Positions 1 to 10,815 of a DNA stretch of 64,000 nt are shown here, one piece after another (positions within the stretch are counted from its first letter, which is position 1; every line of letters starts with the position of its first letter). The position numbers and the translations under genes were made by a program. Source of the stretch: Mytilus californianus (Eukaryota > Mollusca > Bivalvia > Mytilida > Mytilidae); the NCBI RefSeq assembly GCF_021869535.1, contig NW_026262593.1:58550318-58614317 (forward strand). The letters are read 5' to 3'. The notes under the pieces were generated by a model. The model was not told the DNA's origin. It saw only the letters and a program-made list of their open reading frames with translations, and did not search any database.

Positions 1-182
1 GTTTCAAATTTTGTATGTGATGCCTTTTATAGATGACTATAGCATGTATATAGGGTATGGGTTTTCTCATTATTTAAAGGTCATCATTGGCCTCTACATT
101 TTGTATCAAGTAATTGCATTGCTTACATCCACTTGATTGAACTCTGGTGGATAGTTTTCTCATTTATCATACCACATCTCCT
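1..182 (+). mobile_element. Degenerate PLE-C-type 3' tail
   Basis: A worn copy of the short repeat seen in full at 6755-7014. It keeps the order 'tatagatgactat...gggtatgggttttctcatt...' and ends in '...ctcatttatcataccacatctcc', matching the conserved end 'ctcattggcaatcataccacatcttc'. It is probably a 5'-truncated retroelement end with no coding content. The similarity was judged by eye. Confidence 0.55.
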
Positions 183-444
183 TATTTTCATAATAATCAT
201 CATTCAAGGGCAATAACTTTTATAGAAGTGGACTTACCATTTAGGCTTTGTTGACTTCTGTAAATCTTTTGTTGATAATTTCCCTTTATTTTCTATTGTT
301 CTTTCCCTACACATTAAAGGGTAAAAATTATCATTTAATGACAATAACTACTATGATTAGGCAACTGACAATGTTGGCTCATTTGTATATCTTGTCTTGC
401 TCATCATTTTTGCTGTTTAATACTATCAATGTTCTATGAAAATG
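183..444 (+). repeat. Dispersed 'gggcaataact' repeat
   Basis: Matches the order of words seen at 12420-12735 and its mirror: 'gggcaataac', a divergent first half, then 'acaatgttggctcatttgta', 'cttgtcttgctcatcatttt' and 'gctgttt'. I recognise this as a common molluscan dispersed repeat of unknown class. The 63-codon open frame inside it is not a gene. Confidence 0.5.
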
Positions 445-1065
445 AGGTCACATTAATATTAACCTTGGCAGACAGACATCCTATATGACACCTTGCAGTC
501 ATTCCATACACCGAAAAGTAGACCTATGCTTATAATATCTGATAAAATGACAAAACCAAGAAAAATTAGCATTGACCAAAGAACCATGAAATGCAGTCAT
601 GGTTATATGAATCTGCCATACAGACATGCACACCTTACAATCGTTATATACACCAAATATTATTTACCTATTGCTTAAAGTATATGATAAACTGACAAAA
701 CCATGAATACTTATCATTGACCAATGAACCATGAACATCAGGTCAAAGTCATATAAAACATGACAGACATGTGCACCTTACAATCATTCTATTCACCAAA
801 TATAATGGCCATATTGCTTACAGTATCTGAGAAATAGACCAAACCACAAAAACTAAACATTGTCCAATGTACTATGAAAATGAAGTCAAGGCAAGATAAA
901 ACCTGCCAGTCAGACATGTACACCTTACATTCATTCTATACACCACATACAGCGACCCTATTACTTATAGTGTCTGAGAAAAAGACCAACCACAAAAACT
1001 AAACATTGTCCAACGAACCATGAAAATGAGGTCTAGGTAAGATGAAACCTGCCAGTCAGACATGC
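445..1065. repeat. Tandem repeat, unit about 146 bp, ~4 copies
   Basis: The landmark 'cagacat' followed by 'caccttaca' recurs near 475, 621, 764, 911 and 1057, giving spacings of 146, 143, 147 and 146 bp. Each unit also carries 'atgaaccatgaaaatgaggtc'-like and 'ctgagaaatagaccaaacca'-like words. Copies diverge from one another, so the array is old. The unit is nucleosome-sized, as for many satellite-like repeats; function is unknown. Confidence 0.85.
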
Positions 1066-1249
1066 AATGTTCTTAATATTATCAGAATCATATGTGTTAA
1101 TTTAGAGCAAAAACATATAATTTTGTCAGAAAAAAATATGATTCGTACAAATTTAAATAGCTTAGAAAATATCCCTTTACCAAATGATGAGACCATTTTA
1201 ACATTTGTAATACTTTATACTTCATTATCTATTTCTGAAACAACTTCTC

Positions 1250-1316
1250 TTCCTGAATATGCATGAAATGTTTGCCACTGGACGTTAAGCAACCAACAAT
1301 CAATCAATCAAATTTT
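1250..1316 (+). repeat. Short dispersed repeat ending in (aatc)n
   Basis: 'cctgaatatgcatgaaat.tttgccactgg' leads into 'acgttaagcaaccaac' and a tail of 'aatc' repeats. A near-identical copy lies at 2095-2153 and a worn one near 60527-60580. The simple-sequence tail suggests the 3' end of a retroposed element. Confidence 0.7.
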
Positions 1317-2094
1317 GCTCTAAACAATATACAATTTTATACATCACTTGGCGTCTGTTGTCTGTTGGAACAGTAAACAATACTAAACATACGGAATTTG
1401 TTTTTGTCCAGAAATATATTCCTTGGACAAGTTCAAGTATGTAAATAAATTCATAGGGTATCTTGAGGTAGTTGAAATTATTCAGTGCAATCATTTTTTG
1501 TCCATCATCGTCTTTCATGCATATCAAATGTTGCATCCATTGATTGCTGTTTGTCGTCTGTTGTTTATGGCAGTTAGGCCAAGGTCTCCAATTTTAGCCC
1601 ACTCAGATAATGACCAATCATAAAAAGGGGGTGCTTTTTTTTCTCGTGACATACATTTTTCTTTACTTACAAAAACACTAAACAATTTTCTATATTTTAT
1701 CATTAAATTAACCGATGTATACTTTACCATGTTTACTGACATTTCAAACTATAGATGTTGAATTAAAAAAAATATTTAAAAACAATAATAAACCCCTTAG
1801 TGTTTTTATGCTAAACATATCTAAAGTCTGGTTATTTTCTTATGCAAGTAATTAATTTTTCATTTTTTTAAGATAATAGTGTAATCAGTTATGTAATTTG
1901 ACACGCGTCTTACGGTTCACTGATTTTCAGCAAAATCAAAGAAAAACCCGCATGTGCCTAAACAATGTTCAAATATTCATTTATTTGTGATTCTTTTTCG
2001 ATAAAAATTTGGAATTTATGCATTAAATATCAAACTCTACCATTATATGAATTTTTTTACGTATATCAGCACCACTTCTAGTCCTTAATCGTCC
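1317..2094. other. No gene recognised; AT-rich spacer
   Basis: I see no convincing exon. Positions 1345-1620 contain 'cacttggcgtc' and 'gtcgtctgttg' words resembling the mollusc repeat at 63500-63780, so part of this stretch is probably a worn copy of that family. The open frames on both strands overlap each other and look like chance. Confidence 0.4.
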
Positions 2095-2153
2095 TGAATA
2101 TGCATGAAATATTTGCCACTGGACGTTAAGCAACCAACAATCAATCAATCAAT
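2095..2153 (+). repeat. Second copy of the (aatc)n-tailed repeat
   Basis: Same words in the same order as 1250-1316, including 'gccactggacgttaagcaac' and the 'aatcaatcaatc' tail, with very few differences. Confidence 0.7.
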
Positions 2154-3031
2154 CTAGTCCTTAGTGCACTAACATGACCAAGTAGTCCTTAGCAGTATTT
2201 AGACGCACCCCAAATGAACAGTAGATAGATTTCAACATTTCTTCTCTGGTAGCAAGTTGAAAATGAATAGCCAATCCACAAAAAATCCTTCGACACTCCC
2301 ACACAATCCCATCCCCTTTCACTGCCTCCAAATATCAAATGGAATGGTCGTCATCTAAGACTAAGTACGACCATATTAGCTAAAAGATGTACCTTAAATT
2401 AATTCTTATTTGCTTGGGGGAGAGGGGTTTAACCGAACCCCTATTCAATCTAAATCAGTGAACTGAATTGTTATCTTTTGCAGTAGTCCGGGGTAACGAG
2501 TCGACATATGTAATCATGCAAATTAATAGTCAACAGTATACTTTTTTTCAGAATGTCAGCTTACAACAAATAGATCACTGGTGATAGGGGAATGTAGCCG
2601 ATCAATTGATGAGATCAGATAAGATTTTCCCAGTAACGGAGAACCCCTTTCGTTGAGTAAATATAAATAGTGTCGGTGGTCTCACAAATAAATATAAATC
2701 TGAATTACAGGTACATCAATTAACAGAGTTGGGTCAACTATCAAACTTGCATATGAATCTCGAAGTTATTTACGGTTTAGGCAGACCTGTGCTCCTGAAT
2801 TAGGGTATACATTTGTGTATTTTACTGCTACAAGATATTTGATTTGCTAATCACGCACCAGTTGCTGAGCTGAGTACCATACTTACAAGTCAGGGACAGT
2901 CTACAATACCAGATAGTATAAAAAGTCCTTGTTACAAGCCAGGCAAATATATGACTGTGAACCTAACAGTACTGGAACTTAATATTACATGTATATCAAG
3001 TCCCAGCACAGTTAGCACACCGGTGTGTGTC
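2154..3031. other. No gene recognised
   Basis: Unique-looking, moderately AT-rich sequence with no long open frame, no RNA-gene signature and no match to other parts of the window that I could see. Confidence 0.4.
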
Positions 3032-3199
3032 AGTCTTATAATATAAAACTGCGTAGGTTCATATCGTTTGAATTCAACGTTTTTTTAAGATATTTTTTTT
3101 TTACTATCAATGCTGAACCACGAACGTTCAGCATTGATAGTAAAAGAAATCCCATAAAACACGTTGAATGCAAACAATATGAACCTACAAAGTCTTATA
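3032..3199. mobile_element. Foldback/MITE-like hairpin with 9-bp direct repeats
   Basis: Two nested inverted repeats make a nearly complete hairpin. The outer pair is 3053-3079 against 3162-3188 ('gtaggttcatat' / 'atatgaacctac'); the inner pair is 'tactatcaatgctgaac' (3102-3118) against its complement at 3126-3142. The word 'agtcttata' stands on both sides (3032-3040 and 3191-3199), a candidate 9-bp target-site duplication as made by Mutator-type transposases. No coding content. The 66-codon frame across it is an artefact. Confidence 0.7.
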
Positions 3200-3800
3200 A
3201 ATATATTATAGGACTATGGTGTTGATAAAAAAGAGGGTCGTAAAAGGGGCTTTGTGTGCACGGACGAAAGGGAAATAAAATGGCCACTTCACAATGAACG
3301 GAAAACAATATTTTAAAACAGCTTTCACGTTATTATTCACCATCTTGCTCGAAACACGGTGAATTATGAGCTTCAAGCACAAAAACATGTAAAATAAAAA
3401 TGGCAAACACGTTATACGAAAATAACCCTTTACCTTACTCAATAAAGTTTAATGTCAAATGAAAAAATTTAACGAAGCAAGATAGATTTAAATTTGTTCG
3501 GATTGTCGGTAACTCGAATAATGCAAACCCTTACCGTCTCCGATTCTGTAGTGAGCGATAGTGAGCGTAAAATAACGACTGTATTATTCGGCAATGTAAC
3601 AAGCTCTATCCATACCCAAGACAAAAGCTATAGGACCGTTGTCAACATGGTCAAATCCGACCTGCCACTTTGCAACCTGACCTGCAAAAATATAATTCGA
3701 CTACAAAAGAATGCCAGTCAAAATTGCTTTATGAGACTGGGCGACCTGACGAAGTTTTAAAATGTGACCTTGTGATTCAACTTGAGCCCCTCCATTCATC

Positions 3801-3837
3801 TGTATGTGTGTGTGTGTGTGTGTCGGTGTCGGTGTGG
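3801..3837. repeat. (GT)n microsatellite
   Basis: About ten GT units (3805-3824) followed by two 'cggtgt' units. Confidence 0.9.
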
Positions 3838-3878
3838 CTAAAAAGGGGGCATTGGTTTTTTTTTCTTGGACAAAGAAT

Positions 3879-3906
3879 TATGTTCCGGACAATATGAGTA
3901 TTTGGA
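3879..3906 (+). repeat. 28-bp direct repeat, left copy
   Basis: Begins 'tatgttccgg' and ends 'gtatttgga'. It is identical over 28 bp, in the same orientation, to 47299-47326. It lies 182 bp outside the outer end of the left palindrome arm, while its partner lies about 414 bp outside the right arm. Nearby words such as 'catatggtcc' and 'tatggtccgg' suggest it may belong to a dispersed repeat rather than being a target-site duplication. Confidence 0.8.
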
Positions 3907-4303
3907 CATATGGTCCAACCAAACGCGTATGGTCCGGGTAATTAACATGATGAACGATGAAAAAGTGACATAAATTAAGAGTTTCTAAAATGAAATTTTG
4001 ACTTATTTAATCATATGGTAATCTTTGTTACATAATTATTGAAATGAAGTGAATTTTACTCACAAGTAAGAATTATGTTAATATCATTTTTTCATGATCA
4101 TTATGGATTTGTACTTATGAAACACAATATATAGACTTGGAAAATGACTACAAGAAATATCTAAATGAACCGTCAATTGTTTAACTTACCGTGAGAAACT
4201 AAGGTTATTGAGAACTCTTTCTTTTTTTTAAATTCATTTTGGCGTTTGTTTTTAGTGAATCAAAATTTCCTAAATATTTCAAATTGTTTTAGTCATTGTA
4301 TGT

Positions 4304-4366
4304 GTTCTTGCTCCTATTCATACGATCTTTCAATGACAGTAAGATCGTAGGAAAAGGAGCAAGAAC
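4304..4366. repeat. Short hairpin in left arm
   Basis: A 26-bp stem (4304-4329 with 4341-4366; 'gttcttgctcct' against 'aggagcaagaac', about two mismatches) around an 11-bp loop. The mirror copy at 46607-46669 keeps the stem. Probably a relic of a foldback element; no terminator or RNA function is implied. Confidence 0.75.
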
Positions 4367-5539
4367 TCATCAATTGCATGAAAATAAGTAGAAATTAGAA
4401 GAAATTTTGTCTTTAAAAAAAAAATTTAAACACGGGGAAAAAAGAAATAAAGGTCCATGCCTCAAACGCCTCTGGTTTCAGTTACGGACTGAGGTAAAAA
4501 TCGACAGGATAAAGGCGCTTTAAATTGACTCTAGCAAAGTTGAGATAACAGATACACCAAGATTCAGTTTAATTTTATATTTTCTACACTGTCCGAATCT
4601 TGTTTTATACTGCAGTTTAAGATTGAGCTTAAACGTATAGTTTTTCTCATCCAAAAAGTTGTTGAATGAAATTGACATGACTTAAACGCGGACCGTTAAG
4701 AGAACCCCAAATTTAACTGTTACGTAAACAGTTATTTGAATATAACCGTCCACTCGCAACAGAAGCAGGATACCAGGAGACTATAAAAGTCTAGTAGATA
4801 TGTTTATTGGTTCATGTTAGCTGCTACCCTGTGTTTGTATAGTAGAAAGTTTGTTTGCAGAATAAATCTATATAAACAACATGAATATTAAGATATGTAC
4901 AATGCATGTATGTTATTTAAAGGGATTTCAATTCGTTAAGAATATCTTTCTTACTTTTATGCAAAATATATATTTAGATAATTAATTTTCACAGAATCTG
5001 AATATTTTTTGGAAAATTTTACATTCCTGCGCAAAATTGATTAATACACCAATATAAAATATGGCCATCAGGAAATAGGCAGTAGTGCTGAAAGCGGCGT
5101 TCAAACACAAAAAATCAATCAATCTATCACTTGTGTTTCACATACTCCATGATTCTGTGTTGATTGTTTATCAAGGTCACGATCGGTAAACCTCGCCAAC
5201 ACCACCAGTAGGTTAATTAAAACCAAAAGTTTTCGATCAACAATCATTGAATGAAATGTTTTTTTGTCGATTAAAATTTATGGATTCGTATTCAATGTAA
5301 AAAAACGTGCATAGAGGACTTAGTTTAGTAAATATGCATGCATTTGTTTAATAATTTACTTTACATTATAATTGCAAGAAGTTCGTTTCATACGGCTTGA
5401 ACAATCAACATTTAAAGTCCACAAAAATAATTTGCCCTATTTCATAAAATTTCAACTGTTTTCATTTTGTACCTTAAATAATTCTATTCACTCTAATATC
5501 ATAGTATATGATTAATAACTGAATCATTGGAATACTCAC

Positions 5540-5680
5540 TTATACAAGCATTTCTGTCTTCGTCGTATCTGTATGCCCTTTGGTATTTTATAGGAACATT
5601 TTCATACATACAAAACTGACAGAAGTTGTTATCTACACCAGTGCAATTTCTCAATTCACACATAGGAATGTAAGAACAAA
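5540..5680 (-). pseudogene. Exon e6' of truncated inverted gene copy
   Basis: Mirror of e6 (45296-45436): acceptor 'atttcag', donor 'gtgagt', 141 nt, phase 1 in and out. The frame is open and the cysteine pattern is kept (C.YIPMC, RNCTG, FCQFC, NACI). By eye it differs from e6 at four bases and all four change the amino acid (P/S, K/E, F/L, N/D). This is the last exon of the left copy: the arm ends about 1.45 kb further on, before the equivalent of e7, so a full-length transcript is impossible. Confidence 0.8.
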
Positions 5681-5774
5681 CTGAAATGAAACAATGCATA
5701 CAATATTCACAAATAAATTCGTTAAATAACCAGCAGTCAAACTTTATTTAGTTTCATTTTGTATAAATAATATT

Positions 5775-6287
5775 TTGAATTATAACGTGTGTATCCACAT
5801 GACTTTTGTACATGTAATATATACGTTCCAAATTGTTAATTTTCCCTCTTTGGATGGTGATGTTCCTTTGGCACTATCTTACGGTGTTTATATTTCACAA
5901 TTCGTTCGCTATGCCCGTGTTTGTTGTGACGTTTTTGATTTTAACGAACGTAATCTATGTATTACTGGTAAATTATTAAGCCAGGGATTTCGTTACCACA
6001 AATTACTTAAAACTTTTACTAAATTCTTCCACAGATATAAAGACTTGGTTTTGAAGTTTGGTTGTACCTGTAGAAAACTTATTTCAAACGGGATTGCACA
6101 TCCTCATTTTTACGGCAATATTGTTTACCGTGCCCGGAAATTTAGAAACGATCCTGGTAAACTTATCGATCCTTTCAATAAACTTATTCTAAAAGGTTAC
6201 AAATTAAACACTGTAATTAGATCATTAAATATTGTTTTTATTGGTACTTATATTGATTTCGTTATCAGTAAATTAAAAGCAAACTAA
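5775..6287 (+). pseudogene. PLE-C: reverse transcriptase C-terminal fragment (clean ORF)
   Basis: A 170-codon open frame. From about residue 22 it matches the C-terminal (thumb and beyond) part of Penelope-like reverse transcriptases: 'FPSLDGDVPLALSYGVYISQ', 'FVRYARVC', 'DFNERN', 'LLSQGFRYHKLLKTFTKFF'. The same YGVYISQ motif ends the RT of PLE-A and PLE-B. No fingers or palm domain is present, so it is a 5'-truncated insertion and inactive. It lies antisense in the gene's e5'-e6' intron. The mirror copy (44689-45201) is also free of stops, with about two amino-acid changes. Family assignment is from memory. Confidence 0.7.
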
Positions 6288-7014
6288 ATATTATTGTTAT
6301 ATACATATACACATTCATGGATCTACAATCTGTCGATACCTGTATCTTGGCATTGCACAAGGTCATGTTTTTCTCTGACTGTTTATGACGTCTTTACACT
6401 AAATCCATTGGATGTTGGATGTGTACTGATTGATAATTTAGTCTTTGATGCATGATTTTTTTTATTAGTTGTTAGTGGCTTTGAACTAGCTGTCAGTAAC
6501 TGCGAGTACTCTCAGATCTGTACTTAGTGTCTTTTTGTTGTTTGGATGTACAAGTACCCGGCCACTTCCACTTGTATTTGTAGTACTAGTATTTTTATCC
6601 ATCTAATGAGTTAAGCCTCTTTCAACTAATTTTTATAGTTCGTTCTTATGTTGTACTGTTACACCACTGTCCCAGGTTAGGGGGAGTGTTGGGATACCGC
6701 TAACATGTTTAACCCCGCCACATTCTGTGTGTATGTGCCTGTCCCAAGTCAGGAGCCTGTAATTCAGTGGTTGTCGTTTGTTTATGTGTTACATATTTGT
6801 TTTTCGTTCATTTTTTGTTCATAAATTAGGCCGTTAGTTTTCTCGTTTGAATAGTTTTACATTGTCATTTCGGGGCCTTTTTATAGCTGACTGTGCGGTA
6901 TGGGCTTTGCTCATTGTTAAAGGCCGTACGGTGACCTATAGTTGTTAATTTCTGTGCCATTTGGTCTCTTGCGGAGAGTTGTCTCATTGGCAATCATACC
7001 ACATCTTCTTTTTT
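6288..7014 (+). mobile_element. PLE-C 3' untranslated tail
   Basis: Directly follows the stop codon of the PLE-C fragment. It contains 'gcctgtcccaagtcaggagc', 'gttagttttctcgtttgaat', 'tatagctgactgtgcggtat', 'gtacggtgacctatagttgt' and ends 'ggcaatcataccacatcttc' plus a short t-run. Truncated copies of this end occur at 1-182, 9640-9925, 15500-15705, 61750-61835 and elsewhere, which identifies that dispersed family as the 3' terminus of this element. Confidence 0.7.
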
Positions 7015-7021
7015 ATAGTTA

Positions 7022-7165
7022 CAGTATAAATTGAAATTCAGAAGGATCAAAAATCCTCTTAGTACAAATTAGAGTTCCAATATATACTAGTAGAAATTGG
7101 AATTCTAGTAAAAATCCAGTACAAATCAGAATTCTCATATCCACTAGTTTGTATGGACTTTTTGA
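7022..7165. repeat. GTACAAATT/GAATTC palindromic repeat cluster
   Basis: Short units built from 'agtacaaatt.gaattc' and 'actagtagaaattgg.attc' alternate in both orientations. More clusters lie at 10435-10815 and 11485-11672, and in the mirror positions of the right arm. The class is unknown. Confidence 0.6.
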
Positions 7166-7599
7166 ATTTAACTTGGAGTTCGGTTATTTTGTTATACCTT
7201 TTTAGGAATAAACAATAGTATACATTTAGATGTCATTTTAACAGATACGACTTAAATACCAAATCACAAATTTCAAAATTTACACAACAGTAAATTGTCA
7301 GTCAAATTCAAAAAAATTATAAGTCTGATGTAATTTATGATTAAATACATATAGTTAATAAAATGTCTAAAACAAAAATAATGTTACAATTACCAAAAAA
7401 AAACAAAAAACTACTGAACTATATCAAAAATTATGAACGAATTTAATCAATCACTAGCAACTGAACAGCATCAAATACAAATACTGATTGTTAATGAATG
7501 TTATAATTTGTGTCAAAAGGATCTGTTGAAAATTAAAGATAAATTATTCAAATGATGTAATAGTTGGACTACTATATTTTGACTGGTGTAAATTATTAC

Positions 7600-7776
7600 C
7601 ATTTAATGTTATCATTACTGATAAATTGACACCTCTGCTAGTGGAGATAACCTCCGAAGTATCACCAGCCCAGTAGCTCAGTACTTCGGTGTATATAGTC
7701 TTCCATCGGCATGAGACAAGAACATATACACAAAATGTTTTAGTGTCCTCAAAAATTATGTCAGTAATACAACATT
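7600..7776 (-). pseudogene. Exon e5' of truncated inverted gene copy
   Basis: Mirror of e5 (43173-43349): acceptor '...ggagtag', donor 'gtaata', 177 nt, phase 1-1, open throughout. It differs from e5 by about five bases, four of them changing residues (A/T, N/T, K/T, P/L). It keeps the CC, FC and SC cysteines and the 'WKTIYTEVLSYWAGDTSEV' stretch. Confidence 0.8.
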
Positions 7777-9104
7777 CTACTCCAACAAACATCCATAAAA
7801 GTAAACTACTAGAGAGCCATCAGGAATGCAGCTTACTCTGTTGGCTAGGCAACATTGTCAAATGATGCTTTTTTATGATGACGCAAATACTAGCATATCA
7901 ACACTTGTTTTACAAACACCTATAATTGGTTTAATCCACGTCATTTGGATTAGGATAGTTGACTCATTGACTATCATACCACTCTTACCAGCTGCTGGGT
8001 GGAAGAAATCTGAGGTGTACGGAACCAATACTCAACAGAAGGGCCTAGACCAACTAATCATTTAAGGTTGGTACGGTAAAGTGAAGAAATTAGTCATGGC
8101 TTCTCACTCAACATATTTTGCATGATTAAGTTGGTGAGACATGACAACTCCATCCACGCATGCACATATCTAAATAAAACCGAAGAATGGATGTTCCAAA
8201 GCAACAAGAAATTTATTCATATCGACAGCAGACTTTCAACATTATGCCGAAACTACAGTATGCAGATGTCACGTCTCATCTACAACATATTAACTAAGGC
8301 TTTATGAAATTTCTGTTGTTTTCAAATGAAAATTTTTAACTGGATAAATATTGATCATACCCTTCATTAGATATTAATTTTTTTATTTCTGTCTAAATAG
8401 TTTTCTGTTCATGTATAAGCTTGTGCTATTTGATTTAGCTTGTGCAAAAATGTATTACTTACCATGTATGCTATAAGATTATCAAATAGAATATTGCATT
8501 GCAGTATAGTGTTTCTTTTACTTAAATGTCACATGTATTACCTAGATTTACCTTGGTTAATTAGTTAAATGTTGTTACAAAACAATTTAAACAGAATTCT
8601 TTCTTCACACAAAACAACTCAATCATAATTTTTTAATATTTCAACAATGAAATCTGAAACCGATTTTGGCAACCTGTAAACCTTTAGCTTAATTGGTATT
8701 TACAATGACATAAACCAGGATTACAGATTGCCAAAATCAACCACTGCCTTTTAAATATAGTGGATACGTTTGAAAACATTAATACTCCTTTAAATCTCTC
8801 AAAGAGCTACTATGAAGTTTTTTTTAAATTAATACAGTTACAGAAGAATTATATTATTTCTGAGTAACTTCTTGCGCTAATTGAGAATATTTGGTGTAAT
8901 TTTTATGCAAAATAATATATTCGCTGAAAAAGAAATTCCTTGTTACCTTTTGTTCAATCTCATGGCGCAGTATATAAAAAAATTTAGAGATGGCATACTT
9001 AAACCGTGATGCCTTTCTGTTTACAGGAAATGATTGAGAGTTTGTTAAAACAATAACAGCAAATTATTATTAATAGTATTTTTTTTTTAAATACGAACTT
9101 TTAC
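7777..9104 (-). other. Intron e4'-e5' of left copy
   Basis: AT-rich sequence mirrored at 41848-43172. Open frames at 7826-8065 and 8122-8307 are kept in both arms, but they run antisense, resemble no family I know and have no splice context, so I do not call them genes. Confidence 0.5.
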
Positions 9105-9282
9105 GGTATCCAGTGCTAATATCTGGGTAGAACCCTGTATTGCAACAGCTACATATGTTTGGTTCCACCACTACGATGTAGAACAGTTTCCAAATCTTCA
9201 CCTCTTACTGTGACACTGTCATTTTTATAATGGATACTACACGCACCATTCTTATTGGTAATTTTTAATCCGCTGCATAAAG
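9105..9282 (-). pseudogene. Exon e4' with 11-bp frameshifting deletion
   Basis: Mirror of e4 but 178 instead of 189 nt. Eleven bases are missing after 'ggtggaac'; the gap is flanked by the dinucleotide 'ac', as in a small microhomology deletion. It shifts the frame and destroys the 'GGTCMAPNICSCC' motif, leaving '...HRSGGTKHM' and a stop. One cysteine (KNDC in e4) is also serine here. Acceptor ('gaaag') and donor ('gtaaaa') are intact. This lesion alone makes the left copy non-functional, unless it is an assembly error. Confidence 0.8.
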
Positions 9283-9639
9283 CTTTCAAACAAAAGAAAA
9301 CATATTTCAACTGTAGAGATATAAAAGAATGAATTAAGAAAAAAGTACACACTAGAGTGAATTTTCATATGAACATTTCAGTTTGAGCCATAATCATTAA
9401 GATTTGTTGAATATTGTGGTTAATCATATTGAAGTTTTAAATACAATTCATCTACATGTACCATTGTTTCTACACGATGAAGTTGTATGGTCATGACATA
9501 TATATTTAAAATTTTATTATACAAAATAAACTCTGTTCATGGCTACATGGTGACCAATTAATAGACTTTTTATTATTATGATTTTAGGATTTGCATATTT
9601 AATATTTGTTTGGATATTCCGATAATCGTCTGTAAATAG

Positions 9640-9925
9640 ATATAGGAAGATGTGGTATGAGTGCCAATGAGACAACTCTCCATCTAAGTTACAATTTATA
9701 AAAGTAAACCATTATAAGTCAAGGTACGGCCTTCAATACGGAGCATTGGCTCACACCGAACAGCAAGCTATAAAGGGCCCAAAAAAATTACTAGACGTGT
9801 AAAACCATTCAAACGGAAAAACCAACGGTCTAATCTATATAAAAACGAGAAAAAAGAAACACGTATGAACTACATAAACAGACGACAACTACTGTAATCA
9901 GATTCCTGTACATATTACATCAAAA
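9640..9925 (-). mobile_element. PLE-C-type 3' tail, truncated copy
   Basis: Starts 'gaagatgtggtatgagtgcc aatgagacaactctcc' (the conserved end read on the other strand) and continues through 'aaggtacggccttcaatacg', 'ctataaagggccc' and 'acgacaactactgtaat'. It is 5'-truncated and non-coding. The mirror is at about 41035-41300. Confidence 0.75.
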
Positions 9926-10434
9926 ACATAACAAGTCTTCATATTATCATGAAAGGTTCTGTGGAAAAATATTATTATCTAATGCTCATCAAGGACCAAA
10001 CGAATAAAAAAGCTTGAATACAACTGTACAAATGTTATGGAAAGACTTCAAGATGGAAAAGTCATTTGAAACATAAAATAGGATTTTAAAAAAAAAAGTA
10101 TCGTGCATACGTAAAATTATGAAAGCACCCCAACTCAATCTACTGTCTTACATAATAGCCAAGTATCTATACAATATGTTTAGTTCTAAATCGCAGAGAG
10201 CGTAAAAAACATGTAACACAAACTAAGACAATACCCAATATATGCCATCAATAACAAGTTCCATAAATGGCAAAAGCATAATGACACTATGCAAAAAAAA
10301 AAAAAAAAAACAATAGTGAGGTTCTTATCTTGCCACAAACTCAGAAATATGTGACTGGGTTAAACTAGTTTATTTCTATATCTAATCCAAGCTTCTTTTA
10401 ATATCAGTGAGTGTAATATTAAATGCATATCTTA

Positions 10435-10815
10435 CGGTACATATAGGAATTCAGGAGGATCTAGAATCCTCTTAGTACAAATTGGAATTCTATAATAGAC
10501 CTAGAGAGGGTTTAAAGAAAAGACACACTATTCTCTCCTTGGTGACGTATATGTTGCAGTACAAATTGAATCTTACTAGGATTCATAATCATCATAGTAA
10601 AAATTGGAATTTCAATATCTACTGGTAGAAATTGGAAGCTTGGTTTATTCTATTTAAAATCCAGTACAACATAGAATACCAATATCTACTAGTAGAAATT
10701 GGGATATCCAGATTGGTACTGTGAGGATTCTAGATTCTACTAAATTTCTGGTATGATTCAGGATATTACTTAAACAAAAGTAAGTATGATTCTGGATTCT
10801 ACTGGATTTTGTGTG
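10435..10815. repeat. GTACAAATT/GAATTC palindromic repeat cluster
   Basis: Multiple units of 'tagtacaaattggaattc', 'tctactagtagaaattgg' and 'ggattctagatcctact'-like words in both orientations. A degenerate 18-20 bp motif alternates with its own complement. The mirror is at 40145-40535. Confidence 0.6.

Larger units (their letters stand above)
5681..7599 (-). other. Intron e5'-e6' of left copy
   Basis: Between e6' and e5' lie an antisense PLE-C fragment (5775-6287, + strand), its tail (to 7014) and a GTACAAATT-type repeat (7022-7165). The rest is AT-rich and shows nothing further. The mirror intron is 43350-45295. Confidence 0.7.

Noticed and set aside
7826..8307. Two ORFs conserved in both arms (mirror 42642-43123)
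   Set aside because: Conservation only reflects the recent duplication; antisense to the gene, no family resemblance.
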